Below are positions 24,002-34,490 of a stretch of DNA of 64,000 bases, in pieces. Under the pieces are notes generated by a model, which had not been told where the DNA came from, made no database searches, and saw nothing but the letters and a program-made list of their open reading frames with translations. Location: NCBI RefSeq assembly GCF_947507565.1, contig NC_089184.1:930001-994000 (forward strand). The letters are read 5' to 3'. The translations under genes were made by a program, and so were the position numbers. This stretch comes from Oscarella lobularis (Eukaryota > Porifera > Homoscleromorpha > Homosclerophorida > Oscarellidae). Numbering within the stretch: position 1 is the stretch's first letter; every line of letters starts with the position of its first letter.

Positions 24002-24679
24002 ATGAACGACGCCGTCGTTCTCAACTATCACGACAGTCTCCTGCGCGAATCGGACGTGCGACTGCTCGAGCCACCCGCCTGGCTAAACGATCGTCTCATC
24101 GGCTTCTTCTTCGACTATCTCGAGCACGAATACGCCGATCGCGCAGCCGAGACGTCGTCATTCGTCACGCCCGACGTCGCGCAACTGATCAAACTCGCCG
24201 ACGACGACGAAATCGCCTTCGTCGCCGACTCCCTACGCCTCTCGACCAAATCCTACGTATTCGTCGTCGTCAACGACTCGGAATCGACGACGACAGCGAC
24301 GAATAACGACGGAACGGGGTCCCATTGGAGCCTTCTCGTCTACACGCGTCACGACAACGCTTTTCGTCACTACGACTCGTCGCCGTTCGCTTCCAACGCG
24401 TCGTCGGCTCGACGAACGGCGCTAAAATTGACGCCGTACCTATTCGCCGCGAATCCGCGCTTCGTCGACGTCGCCGACTGCCCGAAACAGGCGAACGGCT
24501 ACGATTGCGGCGTTCACGTCGTTTCCGTTGCCGACTACTTGGCTCGACACTATTTCGGCGACGATCGACGATCGATTGGCGAGGCCGTCGACGCGTCGGT
24601 CGTCGTCGCACAACGACGTCGCCTTCACGATCTCATTTATGGGCTGGCTCGCGAGCAGCGCGAGTCCCAGGCCACGTAA
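24002..24679 (+). CDS. SENP8: NEDD8-specific protease SENP8/DEN1
   Basis: Single-exon 225-residue C48 cysteine protease. It starts with DSLLRESDVRLLEPPAWLNDRLIGF, the SENP8 N-terminal signature. Catalytic His lies in HWSLLVY (about residue 104), the Asp follows in HYDSSPF, the oxyanion Gln is in PKQANGYDCG and the nucleophile Cys is in DCGVHV (about 166). It matures NEDD8 and removes it from cullins. An internal Ser/Thr insertion (ESTTTATNNDGTG) lengthens the loop before the catalytic His. DCAF12, another part of the cullin system, lies two genes away, though this may be chance. Confidence 0.95.
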   Translation: MNDAVVLNYHDSLLRESDVRLLEPPAWLNDRLIGFFFDYLEHEYADRAAETSSFVTPDVAQLIKLADDDEIAFVADSLRLSTKSYVFVVVNDSESTTTATNNDGTGSHWSLLVYTRHDNAFRHYDSSPFASNASSARRTALKLTPYLFAANPRFVDVADCPKQANGYDCGVHVVSVADYLARHYFGDDRRSIGEAVDASVVVAQRRRLHDLIYGLAREQRESQAT

Positions 24680-24680
24680 A

Positions 24681-24719
24681 AGAGAGAGAAAGAGAGAGAG
24701 AGAGAGAAAGAGAGAGAGG
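24681..24719 (+). repeat. (GA)n purine microsatellite
   Basis: GA-rich simple repeat directly after the SENP8 stop codon, in its 3' UTR or the intergenic gap. Confidence 0.9.
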
Positions 24720-24865
24720 GTTAGTCTAGTGAGAGCAGATATTTGATTACGCTTTGCACCTCAGGGAATCCCTAGATTACATTCTGGGCCTTTGCACCAA
24801 AATCTGTGACCCACTCGATCCTAAATTATTTTAACCGGTCCCTATCCTTATTTCGACTTATACCA

Positions 24866-27316
24866 CTAGTAGTGCCCTGATGCGGATACCGATAGCGAGT
24901 GCATGCTGCTTTGTAACCTCGTCGATGCGAGCGATACGGTTGACATGGTGGTCTGATCGTGCCAGCTGCTTGTTCGCACTCGCCTCCTTCTCGCTCCTCC
25001 GCCGCCTTCTCGACGTGCTTGATCCAAGTTGAAATAAGGAGGCAACTGGAGTGGCTTCATCGCCTGCAATTGGATCCTTTCAAGCGCTTGTTCGGCGTTT
25101 TTTTCCGCACGCAGGACCCCCTTGTTGATCTGCGTGCTGATCTCCTCCGATATCACTCGGAGGCGATAGCGCTGCCATGAATTGTATTCGCAATAGGCGT
25201 CGTAGAGCTCGTCGTCAGTACGAAATCTAGAGAATAGTGAAATTGTGAGGAGAGACATTTTGCTGGCTCACATGATGGCACATTTTTTGGCGGCATCTAA
25301 TTGGGCGTCCTTTGCCAGTAGGAAAAATTTTCTCTTTGGCAAACGTAAGACTTTGGCTCCTGAACTCACTAATTTCAGCTCGACATCTTGACGTTTTGTT
25401 ATTAGAGGTGACAGATCCTAGAAGGAGAAATCCCAGCTTTTATATAGATAGATAGAGAGGGTTTTCAGATATTCGTACGAAAACGTCGTTCTGCTTGACG
25501 TCTCCCACGAATACTTCAATTGTCTCGGGCGTAGTCATCTCTCTCTCGTCTTTCTCCGGGTGATCGATCATAATAGATCGAGTTATTCTACGAACTGGCG
25601 TCATTCGACTCCACCGTCTCTCGCTCTGCTGCGCCGTCATGCTTCGTCGTCGGGAGAGTCGTCGTTCGGGCGAGGGGGGCTTCGTCGTCGAGTCGACGGA
25701 TTTTTTCGGTTTGGGTCGAAAGACGCAGAGCGGCGGCATTACGTGCTCTTTTACCCACCGGTTCATTTCCGCCGATTTTCGCTCACCCAACACTTTGTCT
25801 TTCAGTTTTTTGACGTTCAGCTTTCGGAATATCTTGCACTTGCCCTAAACGAAGAGTCAACGAAGAGTCAACGAGCGTAGCTACAGTGGAGCGTCGTTAT
25901 CTTGCCTCCATGACAACGTAAATCCATCCGGACGTAACTCCGTCTTCTTCGATAGTTGATCCAATTGGAAACTACAACGAAATTAGAGGTCCAGTTCACG
26001 ATAAATGCACGTACTTCTTTGGCTGTTGTTTGAATTAGAATGTCTTCTAGGTCGCTCAATTCCCATTCGTTGAAAAGTGGTATATGTCTAGGGAAATTGA
26101 TTGGTTTAGCACACAGGCCCACGTGTGTGCATATGTACATACTTGACAAATTTCATTTTTTGCTGAATCTCTAGCTCGAACGTATTGGAAATATCCGTGA
26201 AATCTTCGCGATCAACAAAAAGCAATTCGACCGGTTCTCTTGACAGAACCGTTGCCGTACGCGGAGTTTTTTTGATTAGAGCATACTCCTACAGACAGGA
26301 AAAAGAACATGGCATAGGGTAGCCCGATTGAAGAACGTTTCATACCCCGAAGACGCTTCCTCTATAAAGGATGTTGACTGTAACTGGAATGGCGACTCCA
26401 GATACTTTGTCTAGTTCTGAGTCGTTGATAAAAACCGACCCAGAGAAAACCAGATAGAATCGTTCGCCTTCGTGTCCCTTTCGTACTATCACGCGATTTC
26501 CACCGTAACTGAGAACAGCAATTGCATGTGATAGCGATAATTTTTGTCTATACTTACCGACAGTACTGCATTGTCCTGCAGAGGCCACGCTGAATGACAT
26601 TCGAGAACTGCTTGAATCCGTCCAATGTACGCAGTAACCCCTGCAGCAAAGCCACCTCTTTGTCTGTTCGATCCAGTGGCGGCTTTGCCAGAGTTTCTTT
26701 AGCAGATACCGGTATGACTGACTATAACAAAATCGTGAGGAGTTCTAAGTAGTATATCATCCGGTTTCGTTTACTCCAAATCCGCGTTTGTATTCGGTTT
26801 TGTTGAACCCGACTTTGTTTGCTTCTTCGGCTGCTTTCATTGCAAAGAATCTCGTTTCGATGAAGGAACTCTCCGTTTTGTCTCGAGAACTTTCTCGTAG
26901 AGCCTTGCAGCACCGGTAGAAAATCAAAACAATACGAACTGCTTTTCTAAATAAATCCAACGGCTGCACAAATCAAGTAACGTCAAAAGAACTTGAGGCA
27001 ATTAATTTATAGTACAAACCGGAATAGCCGCTTTCTTTTCTTTTCTTTCCTCTGGCTGATTATCTGGAGGTTGCAGTGGCTCCGTCAGTAACATCGGCTT
27101 GGAGAGTCGCCTCTTCAGAACGCTGCGATGCAAATTGGGCTGTTCGACTGTGCCCTGATCAGCCCCGTGACCCGCAGAATGCTTTCGCGCTGCTGGAGGC
27201 CTTCTGATGGATGCAATAAACGCCACGCTGTGCCGTTTCGAAAGGATTTTGCTGGTTTTGGGGCGGAAGTCTGTCATACCGTTCGCAACGCCCTTTGTTT
27301 GTGTCTCACGAGACAT
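24866..27316 (-). CDS. CNBD2: Cyclic nucleotide-binding domain protein CNBD2-like
   Basis: Minus-strand multi-exon gene from ATG 27316 to TAG 24866. A disordered basic N-terminus is followed by LFRKAVRIVLIFYRCCKAL, the CNBD2-like lead-in. A cNMP-binding fold follows: GGNRVIVRKGHEGERFYLVFSGSV, then YRGSVFGE (phosphate-binding cassette region), ALIKKTPRTATV and VELLFVDREDF. A second, partial cNMP fold (VKHIPLFNEWELSDLEDIL, then IGSTIEEDGVTSGWIYVVMEG) comes next. The tail contains SAEMNRWVKEHVMPPL, DDELYDAYCEYNSWQRYR and an Arg/Ser-rich end. Vertebrate CNBD2 acts in sperm flagella. Whether ligand binding is retained is unclear, since I do not see a canonical cassette Arg in the second fold. The 5' exon is duplicated at 29.65 kb. 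Confidence 0.8.
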
Positions 27317-27594
27317 TCACGAGATGTCGTCTAATAAGGAAATTAATTCAATTGTTGATTGGTTGCGCATAAACAGGAAATATGTCCGGTGTCCCTAAAT
27401 TCGCCGATTTGAAGCCATAATGGGCTGAAGAATAACGAAAAGGAGACCTCTCTCGATCCTGTGTGGATCAATGGATCACGTGTTGCTAATTATGGAAAAC
27501 CTCTATAATTCCCTGACACCGATAACAGTCGTTCATTTGCCTCTTTGCATTCGCCGTGTTTGTCTGAGCTGGCGGAGGAGGACGACGAAGATAG
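27093..27594. repeat. Duplicated ~500-bp segment, copy A (CNBD2 exon 1 plus 5' flank)
   Basis: Nearly identical to 29647..30151 in the same orientation. It covers the first CNBD2 coding exon and about 280 bp upstream of its ATG. Confidence 0.95.
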
Positions 27595-28327
27595 AAGAGC
27601 CAAAGCTCTTCAGGCAAGACTCTAATCTATATGTATTTATTTATTGATTTTTAGGCTGAAAATTTCCAAGTGTTACGTCGGACTGAAATCAAATCGTCTA
27701 AAATGCAAAAGTGACCCCCTTTCGTAATATTCTAACACGTTTCATACAAATTTCGCTCTCTTTTCGAAACGACTGCCTTTTCCGCTGAACCGAGACGTTC
27801 GAACGAGTCTAGACTTCGAAACTGCATTCGCCTTACAGAAAAAAGAGCGTTTTATGCCTTACTTAGCTCGGAAAGTTCGCTCGAGGAGCTAGGAAAGCAA
27901 TTCGACGTTCTCCTTCGATTTTCCAAGCGAACGACGAGTTGCGCTCCTACTTCTCTGCAGATTAATCGTAGTAGACGCCGCGTTTCGCTCGAATTCGGTC
28001 GAGAATGGCCTCGAAACGAACTTCTTCCCCATCGATCATTCCGTATCACGTGAATCGGACGCCCGTATCTTCGTGCGACGAAATGAGCGGCGAAAAACAA
28101 TGGAAAGACGTACCTAACAGCGCTTTCGTTTCGTCGCGGCCACGTTTTCTCCGCCATCTTGTTCGATGTAGGTGCAATATCTGTCGCCTCTAACCGAAAT
28201 CGTTATGCAATATTTCATCAAACCGGAATCGAAACCGGTTTGCCTTTTGACACCTTCTCTCGAAAGAGCCAATGAGCACGAAGAGCGGAAACCAGCAGGC
28301 GAATCAGAGCGATGGGCGGGGTCATAG
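27595..28327. other. Gene-poor stretch with only weak ORFs
   Basis: No family similarity recognised. On the minus strand ATG 28157 opens MAEKTWPRRNESAV with a good GTACGT donor, and a second reading (MIDGEEVRFEAIL...) ends at about 27963. I could not join the two with consistent splice phase. A short unannotated gene is possible but not supported. Confidence 0.3.
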
Positions 28328-28335
28328 TATATAAG
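28328..28335 (+). promoter_or_regulatory. TATA box (TATATAAG)
   Basis: A strong TATA box in a GC-rich setting, about 30 bp upstream of a likely start site near 28358. Canonical TATA boxes were not noticed at most other genes in the window. Confidence 0.5.
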
Positions 28336-28357
28336 CAGAGCGCGCCCCTAATTTCCT

Positions 28358-29395
28358 TCAGTCGCGGCTGAGGGTGGATGGGTCGCGGAGCAATCTGCGT
28401 CTCGTCCTTGACGGATCGACCCGGGAGATTTGGCAAAAGGCAAGTCTGGATAGTTGACTCAGCGTGGCCCACGGTATAATGCCGTGCCGGAGCCTGTAGG
28501 CAGGGCAATGGGGGGCTTCGGCCTCGGTCTACGCACTGGGATTCGCGATTACTGCGGTCTTATTGTCGCTAATGGGCACGACTCACGTTAGGCTCGAGTG
28601 AGAAACGGCTCAGAGGGGGTGTTCAACCATGGCCTGGTTGCCGGCACTTTTCTCACCCGACAGCGCGATTAGACCAAAGATAATCCGACCCAGGAGACTT
28701 CGATTCCGGCATGCACTGTCTTTACTGTCGACTCCTACAAACGGTGGTCGACCGCTCTCCACTTCCAGTAGCCCCGGTTCTTCTCAGGAACACATACCGA
28801 AGGGTTTTTTGGTACCACCGCGCCGGGAGACTACGGTATTAGGGGCCGTCTCTCATCCAGGCGGGTACCGGTGGGGTGGCTGATGACGTCGTGGCTCGCC
28901 CGACACTTTTTGGAACGGGTGGCCATTGCTTTTGCGGTGGCTGCCTTGGGCTACGAAGCGTCCGAACCTCCGCGCGGTGTAGCCTGGATAGCGCGAATAC
29001 GGACGCAGCAAAAAGGTACGTACAACGATTTTTTGACAGATACTAATTTTTTCTTTTTTTTAGGTGGAAACGTGGACGAGAGAGCTCAAGAAATCGAAGA
29101 CGGAACGACAGAGAGCGATATTTTTTGTTTTTAGATCGAAATGTGGACGTGAAGGCTCAAGAAAACGAAGATGGAACGATTAGAGACGAATCTTCTTCTT
29201 TTTTCGGCGGAAACGCGAACGAAAGAGCTCAAGAAATCGACGACGGAACGACGGAATGTTTTTTAGGTGGAAATATGGACGAGAAGGCTCAAGAAAACGA
29301 AGACGAAACGATCAAATCGAAGAAGGAACGATTGGAAGGAGTTTGCGAGCGATTGAGCGCATGCAGCGCTTTTTTCTTTTTTGTATCAAATAAAA
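28358..29395 (+). ncRNA. Candidate TATA-driven spliced transcript, coding potential unclear
   Basis: Begins about 30 bp after the TATA box. The first 600 bases are GC-rich and full of short perfect hairpins, for example CACGG-TATAATG-CCGTG at 28470..28486 and paired GGTACC blocks around 28810 and 28863. The first ATG (28378) gives only 33 codons, and a second ORF at 28629 has no recognised similarity. A convincing 48-bp intron lies at 29016..29063: donor G|GTACGT, branch-like TACTAAT, a T-rich tract and TAG. The exon after it holds four imperfect repeats, and AATAAA lies near 29388. It could be a structured lncRNA, a lineage-specific protein gene or a decayed element. I saw no motifs of SRP, RNase P, MRP, 7SK or telomerase RNA. 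Confidence 0.35.
29064..29325 (+). repeat. Four tandem ~60-72-bp units, each starting with a 3' splice-site-like tract
   Basis: Units start at 29064, 29135, about 29207 and 29267. Units 1 and 3 resemble each other, as do 2 and 4, so a two-unit block was probably duplicated. Each reads GGNxDExAQExEDGT-like in translation. Units 2-4 share one open frame (29125..29712), and unit 1 ends at a TAG that doubles as the acceptor before unit 2. Confidence 0.85.
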
Positions 29396-29646
29396 CTGTT
29401 GTAAAACTCTATGGTAATGGCTCGTCAGCGCTGTTTCGCGAAGCCAACGCGATGGGTGTTCGATTTTATCGCTCCGCGTCGGTGTCTCCAAACCCGGATA
29501 AACAGCGACGAAGTGCCTCTTTCTCAAAAGAAAGGCGGAAGAGAGCGATAGACTTAACGCGAGGAATGCTTCTTATTATTTATTCATCCACTATTATTTA
29601 TTTGTCCACTTTTTTTTCGAAAACAAGGCGCGTCCAGCCCAAACAG

Positions 29647-30151
29647 ATCGGCTTGGAGAGTCACCTCTTCAGAACGCTGCGATGCAAATTGGGCTGTTCG
29701 ACTGTGCCCTGATCAGCCCCGTGACCCGCAGAATGCTTTCGCGCTGCTGGAGGCTTTCTGATGGATGGATGCGATAAACGCCACGCTGTGCCGTTTTGAA
29801 AGGATTTTGCTCGTTTTGGGGCGGAAGTCTGTCATACCGTTCGCAACGCCCTTTGTTTGTGTCTCACGAGACATTCACGAGATGTCGTCTAATAAGGAAA
29901 TTAATTCAATTGTTGATTGGTTACGCATAAACAGGAAATATGTCCGGTGTCCCTAAATTCGCCGATTTGAAGCCATAATGGGCTGAAGAATAACGAAAAG
30001 GAGACCTCTCTCGATCCTGTGTGGATCGATGGATCACGTGTTGCTAATTATGGAAAACCTCTATAATTCCCTGACACCGATAACAGTCGTTCATTTGCCT
30101 CTTTGCATTCGCCGTGTTTGTTTGAGCTGGCGGAGGAGGACGAAGAAGATA
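29647..30151. pseudogene. Duplicated ~500-bp segment, copy B (broken CNBD2 5' fragment)
   Basis: Copy of 27093..27594 displaced by about 2.55 kb, same orientation, with scattered substitutions. A GATG insertion near 29763 shifts the CNBD2 reading frame on the minus strand. Only exon 1 and its upstream flank are present, so it cannot encode CNBD2. It may still carry promoter activity. Confidence 0.85.
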
Positions 30152-30317
30152 CTTTCTATTCTTGCTCAACAGGTACAGTATGTGGATCGATTTGTCCGGC
30201 AATGCCACTTGCGCATATATTGGCCCAATCAGTCTAAAAGTGTTGTTTTTTCAAACACAAGTTGGCCTGTCTAGCGCTTATTTAAACTTTTGGTACGAAC
30301 TAATGTACAGGGATCGA

Positions 30318-30361
30318 GAGTAGACGAAGCCAAACATGCAGTCTCAGCAAGAGAGCATCTA
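30318..30361 (+). repeat. Short direct repeat, copy 1
   Basis: About 44 bp containing GACGAAGCCAA and AGCAAGAGAGCATCTA, repeated at 30443..30481. Confidence 0.85.
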
Positions 30362-30442
30362 CTGTACTGTCCAGCCTAAGAATGTGGCCGGCGTCTTTGA
30401 TGTGCGTAGACTGTAAATATCAAACCCATATTCCCCTCGGAG

Positions 30443-30481
30443 TGTGGACGAAGCCAAGCAGTCTTAGCAAGAGAGCATCTA
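30443..30481 (+). repeat. Short direct repeat, copy 2
   Basis: Second copy of the unit at 30318, with a small internal deletion. It lies in the upstream region of the atlastin-like gene. Confidence 0.85.
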
Positions 30482-30722
30482 GTAAACTTGGCCAATATTT
30501 AATAAATTAGTCTACTCCTTGAAAACAAGACGCAAACAATCCAGGTGTAGGAGGACTGTTCCTGGAAATTGGTGGGGTGAGACAGTCATAGCGAATAACC
30601 TCCTCATGTGCTCTCCTGAAGTAGTTTATGGCAACACTTAGTCTTTATTGTACCTGAGCTATAATAACGATAATTGGACTTTCAAATTTTCAATTAATCA
30701 CAATCTGATAGGAACAATAAGC

Positions 30723-32490
30723 ATGGGCCGTTCTGTTCAACTAGCGGATGTTCACGATGACACCTTTTGTTTTGACTCAAATGTTTTGAGTGCAATATGC
30801 AAAAAGATTGGTGAAAGAAAGGTTTCTCTAGTTTCTGTTTCTGGACCTACGAGAAGCGGAAAATCGTTTCTCCTCAACTTTTTCTTAGGATTTATGAATC
30901 AAAAGGTCTAATTTTAAAAATTATGTTGTTATTACTCAACGTGGTATTTTAGTCTACCGGTACTTGGCTGGAAGATCAAGACGACGTTACTGAACGCAAA
31001 TTTCACTGGAGAGGAGGAAGCGAAAGAAATACAACCGGAATTTGGATTTGGGACGAACCATTTATTGTGAAACGACCTGAGCATCAAGATGAAATAGCCG
31101 TTTTGTTTATTGACACGCAGGGAGTTTTTGATACTCAGGCATCGGTGAAGGAAAACACAATGCTGTTTGCATTTTCTACTTTGATTAGCTCTGTCCAGGT
31201 TAGCAAGCAAACGTTTTGAACATATCTTAGATCTGGGGTATAGATTTACAACTTGCCTCGTATGATAAGTGAAAGTGATTTGATGCATTTGGAGGTATTT
31301 TATTGTGCAGTTTTTATTACTCCAAAAAAAACGTTATTTTTTAGCTGTTTGTGAAATACGGCGAGTTGGCCTTGGAAGGATCATCAGCATCTAGCAAGCC
31401 TTTTCAAGTCAGTTGAAGATCTTGTTGTTCATGCTGATGCTGACTGGGAGTTTCTTCCCAGAATCTAACGTTTCTTATTCGAGACTGGAGCTGGCCAAGA
31501 GAGAGCAAGTATGGATACGAAGGAGGAAGAGACTATCTTGCGCGCTGTTTCCAGGTGCTGAATTCGCTAAATTATTAACTATCTCTGTACGTACGTTCTA
31601 AATATCGTAGGAGAGAAGTTCACCGAATCTAACTCACCAGCACGTGCAGCAGTGCTTTGATGCTTTGACTTGTTTTCTGATGCCTCACCCTGGATTTGAA
31701 GTCACTGAGAATGAGCAATTTGAAGGAAGACTTCCAGGTGACTTTGAACGAAGGCTTTCCTGTCTGCAGTCATCGTAGCTTTGGCAGATATAAGAGGCGA
31801 ATTCAAGACGCAATTAAAAAATTTTGTTCCGAGTTTATTGACTCCAAGTAAACTATTGGTCAAAAAAATAGCCGGCGAAGAAATAACAGGACGTGGACTT
31901 TTTAGTATAAGCAAGGTACTATTGTAATTATTGATTGTTGATGCTTTTCTTTATAATATCTGTTTGAAGAAATACGCTGACGCGTTCACTACGCAAGGCA
32001 TGCCAATTCCGAAGACTATTTTTGAGGTACTGTAGAAACGCAGTATGAAATAATCCTTTTTTTTGCGCCATAGTCCACTGCTGAATTTAATCATCAGGCG
32101 GCTGTGAGTATGGTCTCTACTTACTACATGGAAGAGATGGATAAGGTGAGAAATTCTTTCATTTTTTATTTCAAACAGTTACATATCTAGATCATTGACG
32201 GGAAAAACTACATACCAGAGCCTAAACTCGAATCTGAGCATAGAGTTAAAAAGGAGCGTGCCTTTGAAGCGTTTGATGCTTATCCTAAAATGGGGTCTCG
32301 TCTGTTTGGAAAGAGGTATCGTGATTCTCTTGAAGAACGAATCGAGAAGGCGTATGCAAACTTCCAAGAGCAAAACAGACAAAGAACTCTTGGAGCAGCT
32401 GTACGCCGCACTTGGAATAACCACAAAAGCAAGCTCTACACGGTTGCAGGAGTTGCAGGAGTTGTTGGTGCGCTTCTGGCCCGTCGCTAA
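30723..32490 (+). CDS. ATL: Atlastin-like dynamin-superfamily GTPase
   Basis: Exon 1 is 30723..30905 and exon 2 is 30953..31198. Later exons were assembled by frame. Motifs: P-loop GPTRSGKS, WRGGSERNTTGIWIW (switch I region), DTQG (G3), YNLPRMISESDLMHLELF, then IRDWSWP (atlastin RD motif, intron just before it), and YEGGRDYL. A three-helix bundle follows (FTTQGMPIPKTIF, EFNHQAAVSMVSTYYMEEMD, KMGSRLFGKRYRDSLEERIEKAY). Atlastins fuse ER tubules by GTP-driven dimerisation. The C-terminus has only one short hydrophobic segment (YTVAGVAGVVGALLA) before the RR end, not the usual TM hairpin plus amphipathic tail. A first ATG at 30723 is preferred because the ORF upstream opens with TTG. Confidence 0.92.
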
Positions 32491-32583
32491 TTGCAAGTTC
32501 AAAAATGACTATTTTCTGCAAATGAATTTCTTTCAGTGTTGTGTTTAGTATGGCTGTCTATCGTGAATTGATGTGATTTCTAA

Positions 32584-34490
32584 TCAATCTGCATCAGACC
32601 AATCTATACTACTTTCGTCGGGAACACTTTCTAATGTTCTTGCTAAAGTGGCTGGACTTCTTTTCGAGTCTCTGCCTTTTCCTGAAACCCTACTACTCGA
32701 AGCATTGCTGCCACTATCACTGTCAGCACTTTGCACAGCAGCCCAAGGCGATAGCAGTCCAGTGCCACCTCGATTGACAATGATCTCCTCGTCAGAGATG
32801 ACCAATGTTGACGAAGCCAAGTGATCGGGCGTGAGAACGCGACTGTAGTCCAAGTGCGTAGGATCGCCCGTATCCTGACTCTCCACAGACATCTGGGCAA
32901 GTCGCTCTCTCACCTGACTACTAGCTGGTCTTGCTGCGGGACGCGAATGCCAACATTCTCTCATCAGCTGATACCTAGGGCAAATGGAATGATTTATCAC
33001 TGAACGGCGAGTTCTTACACTTGATTCGAGCAGACGCTTGGTTTTGATAGTCTATATCCTTTTCTGAGTTTAATAGTGAGGGTGCTTTCAGCAAGCCCAG
33101 GATATGGCGTATGGCCTGTAGAGATAACATTAGAGTCCTCCCTACTTATTCTTGTATCCAACGTACCTAAAGTGACTATCTCCCACAGCAAAATCCCAAA
33201 TGACCAACTAAGAGGAAATCAACATTATATCTTATTTCGAATCTCTCTCTATTTCTCTTACATGTCGCTTTTTAGGGAAAAGGTTTGCTGGAATATCGCC
33301 TCCGGTGCCATCCACCGAAGCGGAAGCTTGCTTCCTTTGAGTCTCGCTCCAATTGACGCCTGTGATGCGTAATGAGATAATCCAAAATCAGATATTTTCA
33401 CTCGCTGCTCAGAAAAGACAAGAATATTCCTCGCAGCCAAATCCCCGTGAATGACATCGCGACAAGCCATGTATTCCTAAAATTCAGTGAGTACACTGTA
33501 TAACAAGAGTCATGAAAAATATTCAAACTAACCAGTCCTAGACCAATCTGTTCTGCCCATGCAAGCAAATCAATTTCAGTGAGGCCCGCTTTCATATCCG
33601 ATATATTTCGAAAAAGTCGATATCGTGGACCCAGAGTCTGCATATAATTACATAGGATGGTAAGGTTTACTTATATTACTCTTACATTGTCTCTTCTGCT
33701 TCTCAGGTAATTTTGAAGATTACCCAGCTCTGCGTACTCGGTAATAACATAGAGGTTCTCTCCCCTCGTCCCATAACCAAGCATCTGCACAATATAGGGA
33801 CTCTGTCCTATTTCACGAAGCATCTCCACCTCAGCGGCAATCTCCTCTCGTGCAGAAGCAGGAACCTCCCTGGCTAAAATATTTTTGCGTCACAGCATCC
33901 GGGGCGGCAAGAAAAATTAATTTTTTCTCACCTTGGAGCTGCTTCACGGCGACCTGCACTGCAAAATCCTTCTCCCGACTCTTCTTCGCTAGCATGGCGA
34001 CGAAAACTTTGGTAAAACATCCCGATCCAATTTCTTCGACGAGCGTGACGCGTTGAAGATTCACTTCGCTCGATTCGCTTCCCGGTTGACTATCGCAGCC
34101 ACTTCCACCGTAATAGCTCCGATAGTTGTCCGGAAACGCGTCCGAGCCTTCGGAATAGCGCGACGCGAAGGCAAGCCCCTTTCCACTGCTCCGACGCTGC
34201 TGCGCGCGTGCTGCAGCGGCGAGAGCTCGCGTCGGATCGCGGAAGAAAAATTGGGGCGGGACTTGCGCAGCTTCGACCGAGCTTGGGTCGTAGTCGGAAT
34301 CGTCGACGGCGCGACGTCGGCGTTGGCGTCTTACGTAGGTACGGCAGCGTACGAGTCCAAACGCGGCGAGCGCTAGAAGGAGAAGTCCTGTCAACGCGGG
34401 AACCGATATGACGATGACTCGGTTGAGCCATTCTGTGTTGACATCGGAAATGGGCGGGACGCTTGTGCTGTTTGATACAGCTCTTTGCAT
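32584..34490 (-). CDS. Receptor-like tyrosine kinase with very short ectodomain
   Basis: Minus-strand gene ending at TGA 32584. ATG 34490 gives about 23 extracellular residues, one TM helix (VIVISVPALTGLLLLALAAF), a basic stop-transfer RRQRRRR, a juxtamembrane region, and a kinase domain. The kinase has GSGCFTKV (Gly loop), VAVKQL (Lys), ENLYVITEYAELGNLQNYLRS (hinge), HGDLAARN (catalytic loop), DFGLS, LPLRWMAPEA and WSFGILLWEI. PYPGL, GYRLSKP and LMRECWHSRP (the C-lobe tyrosine-kinase signature) follow. The tail is Ser-rich. The usual HRD Arg is Gly. An in-frame upstream stretch with two Cys (CNAWKKSRHC) behind a possible acceptor at about 34553 suggests a further 5' exon, but IQCH starts at 34680, so any ectodomain is small. 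The RTK family cannot be named. Confidence 0.92.

Noticed and set aside
27852-28157. Minus-strand small gene starting MAEKTWPRRNESAV
   Set aside because: There is a good donor after the first exon, but no continuation resembles a known family and frames do not join to the better-looking downstream reading. Left as an open possibility only.
28328-28655. Pol III type 3 gene (TATA box plus TTTT at about 28648)
   Set aside because: No proximal sequence element recognised, and the convincing intron and AATAAA downstream favour a Pol II transcript.
28358-28880. Known structural RNA (SRP, RNase P, RNase MRP, 7SK, telomerase RNA)
   Set aside because: Looked for the SRP GGAAACGGAGCAG loop, RNase P/MRP conserved regions and a TTAGGG-complementary template. 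None is present, apart from a chance GAGAAACGG match.
27093-30151. LTR retrotransposon, with the 500-bp direct copies as LTRs
   Set aside because: Copies do not begin TG and end CA, copy A contains CNBD2 coding sequence, and the 2-kb interior has no gag, protease or reverse-transcriptase motifs, nor a primer-binding site.
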